Below are positions 63,962-64,000 of a stretch of 64,000 bases of DNA, piece after piece; position 1 is the first letter of the stretch, and every line of letters starts with the position of its first letter. The translations under genes and the position numbers were made by a program. The stretch spans positions 330,001-394,000 of the forward strand of contig NC_091870.1 in the NCBI RefSeq assembly GCF_019399895.1. Reading direction: 5' to 3'. The notes under the pieces were generated by a model that was not told where the DNA came from, searched no databases, and was given only the letters and a program-made list of their open reading frames with translations. The stretch comes from Cardiocondyla obscurior. Taxonomy: Eukaryota > Arthropoda > Insecta > Hymenoptera > Formicidae.

Positions 63962-64000
63962 GTAAGTATTTATTAATTATTTTTTTCTATCGATCATAAA

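Noticed and set aside
1..64000. tRNA genes, 5S or U6 RNA genes, known microRNAs
   Set aside because: I looked for B-box-like GGTTCGAATCC words, U6 starts and common microRNA seeds and saw none that formed a credible gene. A covariance search would be decisive.

Overview
The window looks like insect nuclear DNA, most likely from a hymenopteran (the composition suggests an ant). It has ten intron-bearing genes whose exon products can be recognised, very short introns (about 60-120 bp) in the housekeeping genes, GT-AG introns with two GC-AG exceptions, many homopolymer A/T tracts, and a sharp change in base composition. Roughly the first 34 kb is rich in CpG and sparse in genes. From about 43 kb the DNA is AT-rich, CpG-poor and gene-dense. 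I see no prokaryotic operons, CRISPR arrays or phage genes. The species is inferred, not shown.

Layout: the first coding exon of the voltage-gated sodium channel para lies on the minus strand at 1284-1430, and the rest of that gene is off the left edge. About 16 kb of mostly CpG-rich non-coding DNA follows. GLMP, a lysosomal membrane glycoprotein (minus, six exons, 17447-21468), comes next, then another long CpG-rich spacer. A four-exon RR-type cuticular protein (plus, 29884-34893) converges on a four-exon MARVEL-domain tetraspan protein (minus, 36889-38616). After a spacer with a 277-bp inverted-repeat element comes a compact cluster: RNA polymerase III subunit RPC6/POLR3F (plus), an LRRC27-like leucine-rich repeat protein (plus), a broken fragment of a collagen galactosyltransferase (GLT25) gene (minus), the Arp2/3 subunit ARPC3 (plus), ribosomal protein L15 (minus) and an uncharacterised 65-residue ORF (plus). 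The right end holds the calcium-regulated mitochondrial carrier SCaMC (minus, nine exons plus a probable alternative first exon). Head to head with it is the exocyst subunit Sec15 (plus), which runs off the right edge.

The genes do not form one pathway. They are a mix of neuronal (para), cuticle and housekeeping functions. Several are in divergent or convergent pairs: RpL15 and the small ORF share a 285-bp upstream region, SCaMC and Sec15 share 723 bp, and ARPC3 and RpL15 end tail to tail 261 bp apart.

The most interesting non-protein content is in the RpL15 introns. Each of the three coding introns contains a C/D-box snoRNA candidate in the host-gene orientation. Two look like copies of one snoRNA with a U32/snR40-type guide to 18S rRNA, and one has a U14-type guide. 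Other notable points are two GC-AG introns 2.3 kb apart (LRRC27-like and ARPC3), three separate inverted-repeat (MITE-like) elements within 3 kb around POLR3F and LRRC27, and a possible SCaMC isoform without EF hands. I found no convincing new multi-gene system. Exon limits were read by eye from splice signals and reading frame, and reading frame was checked across each junction.
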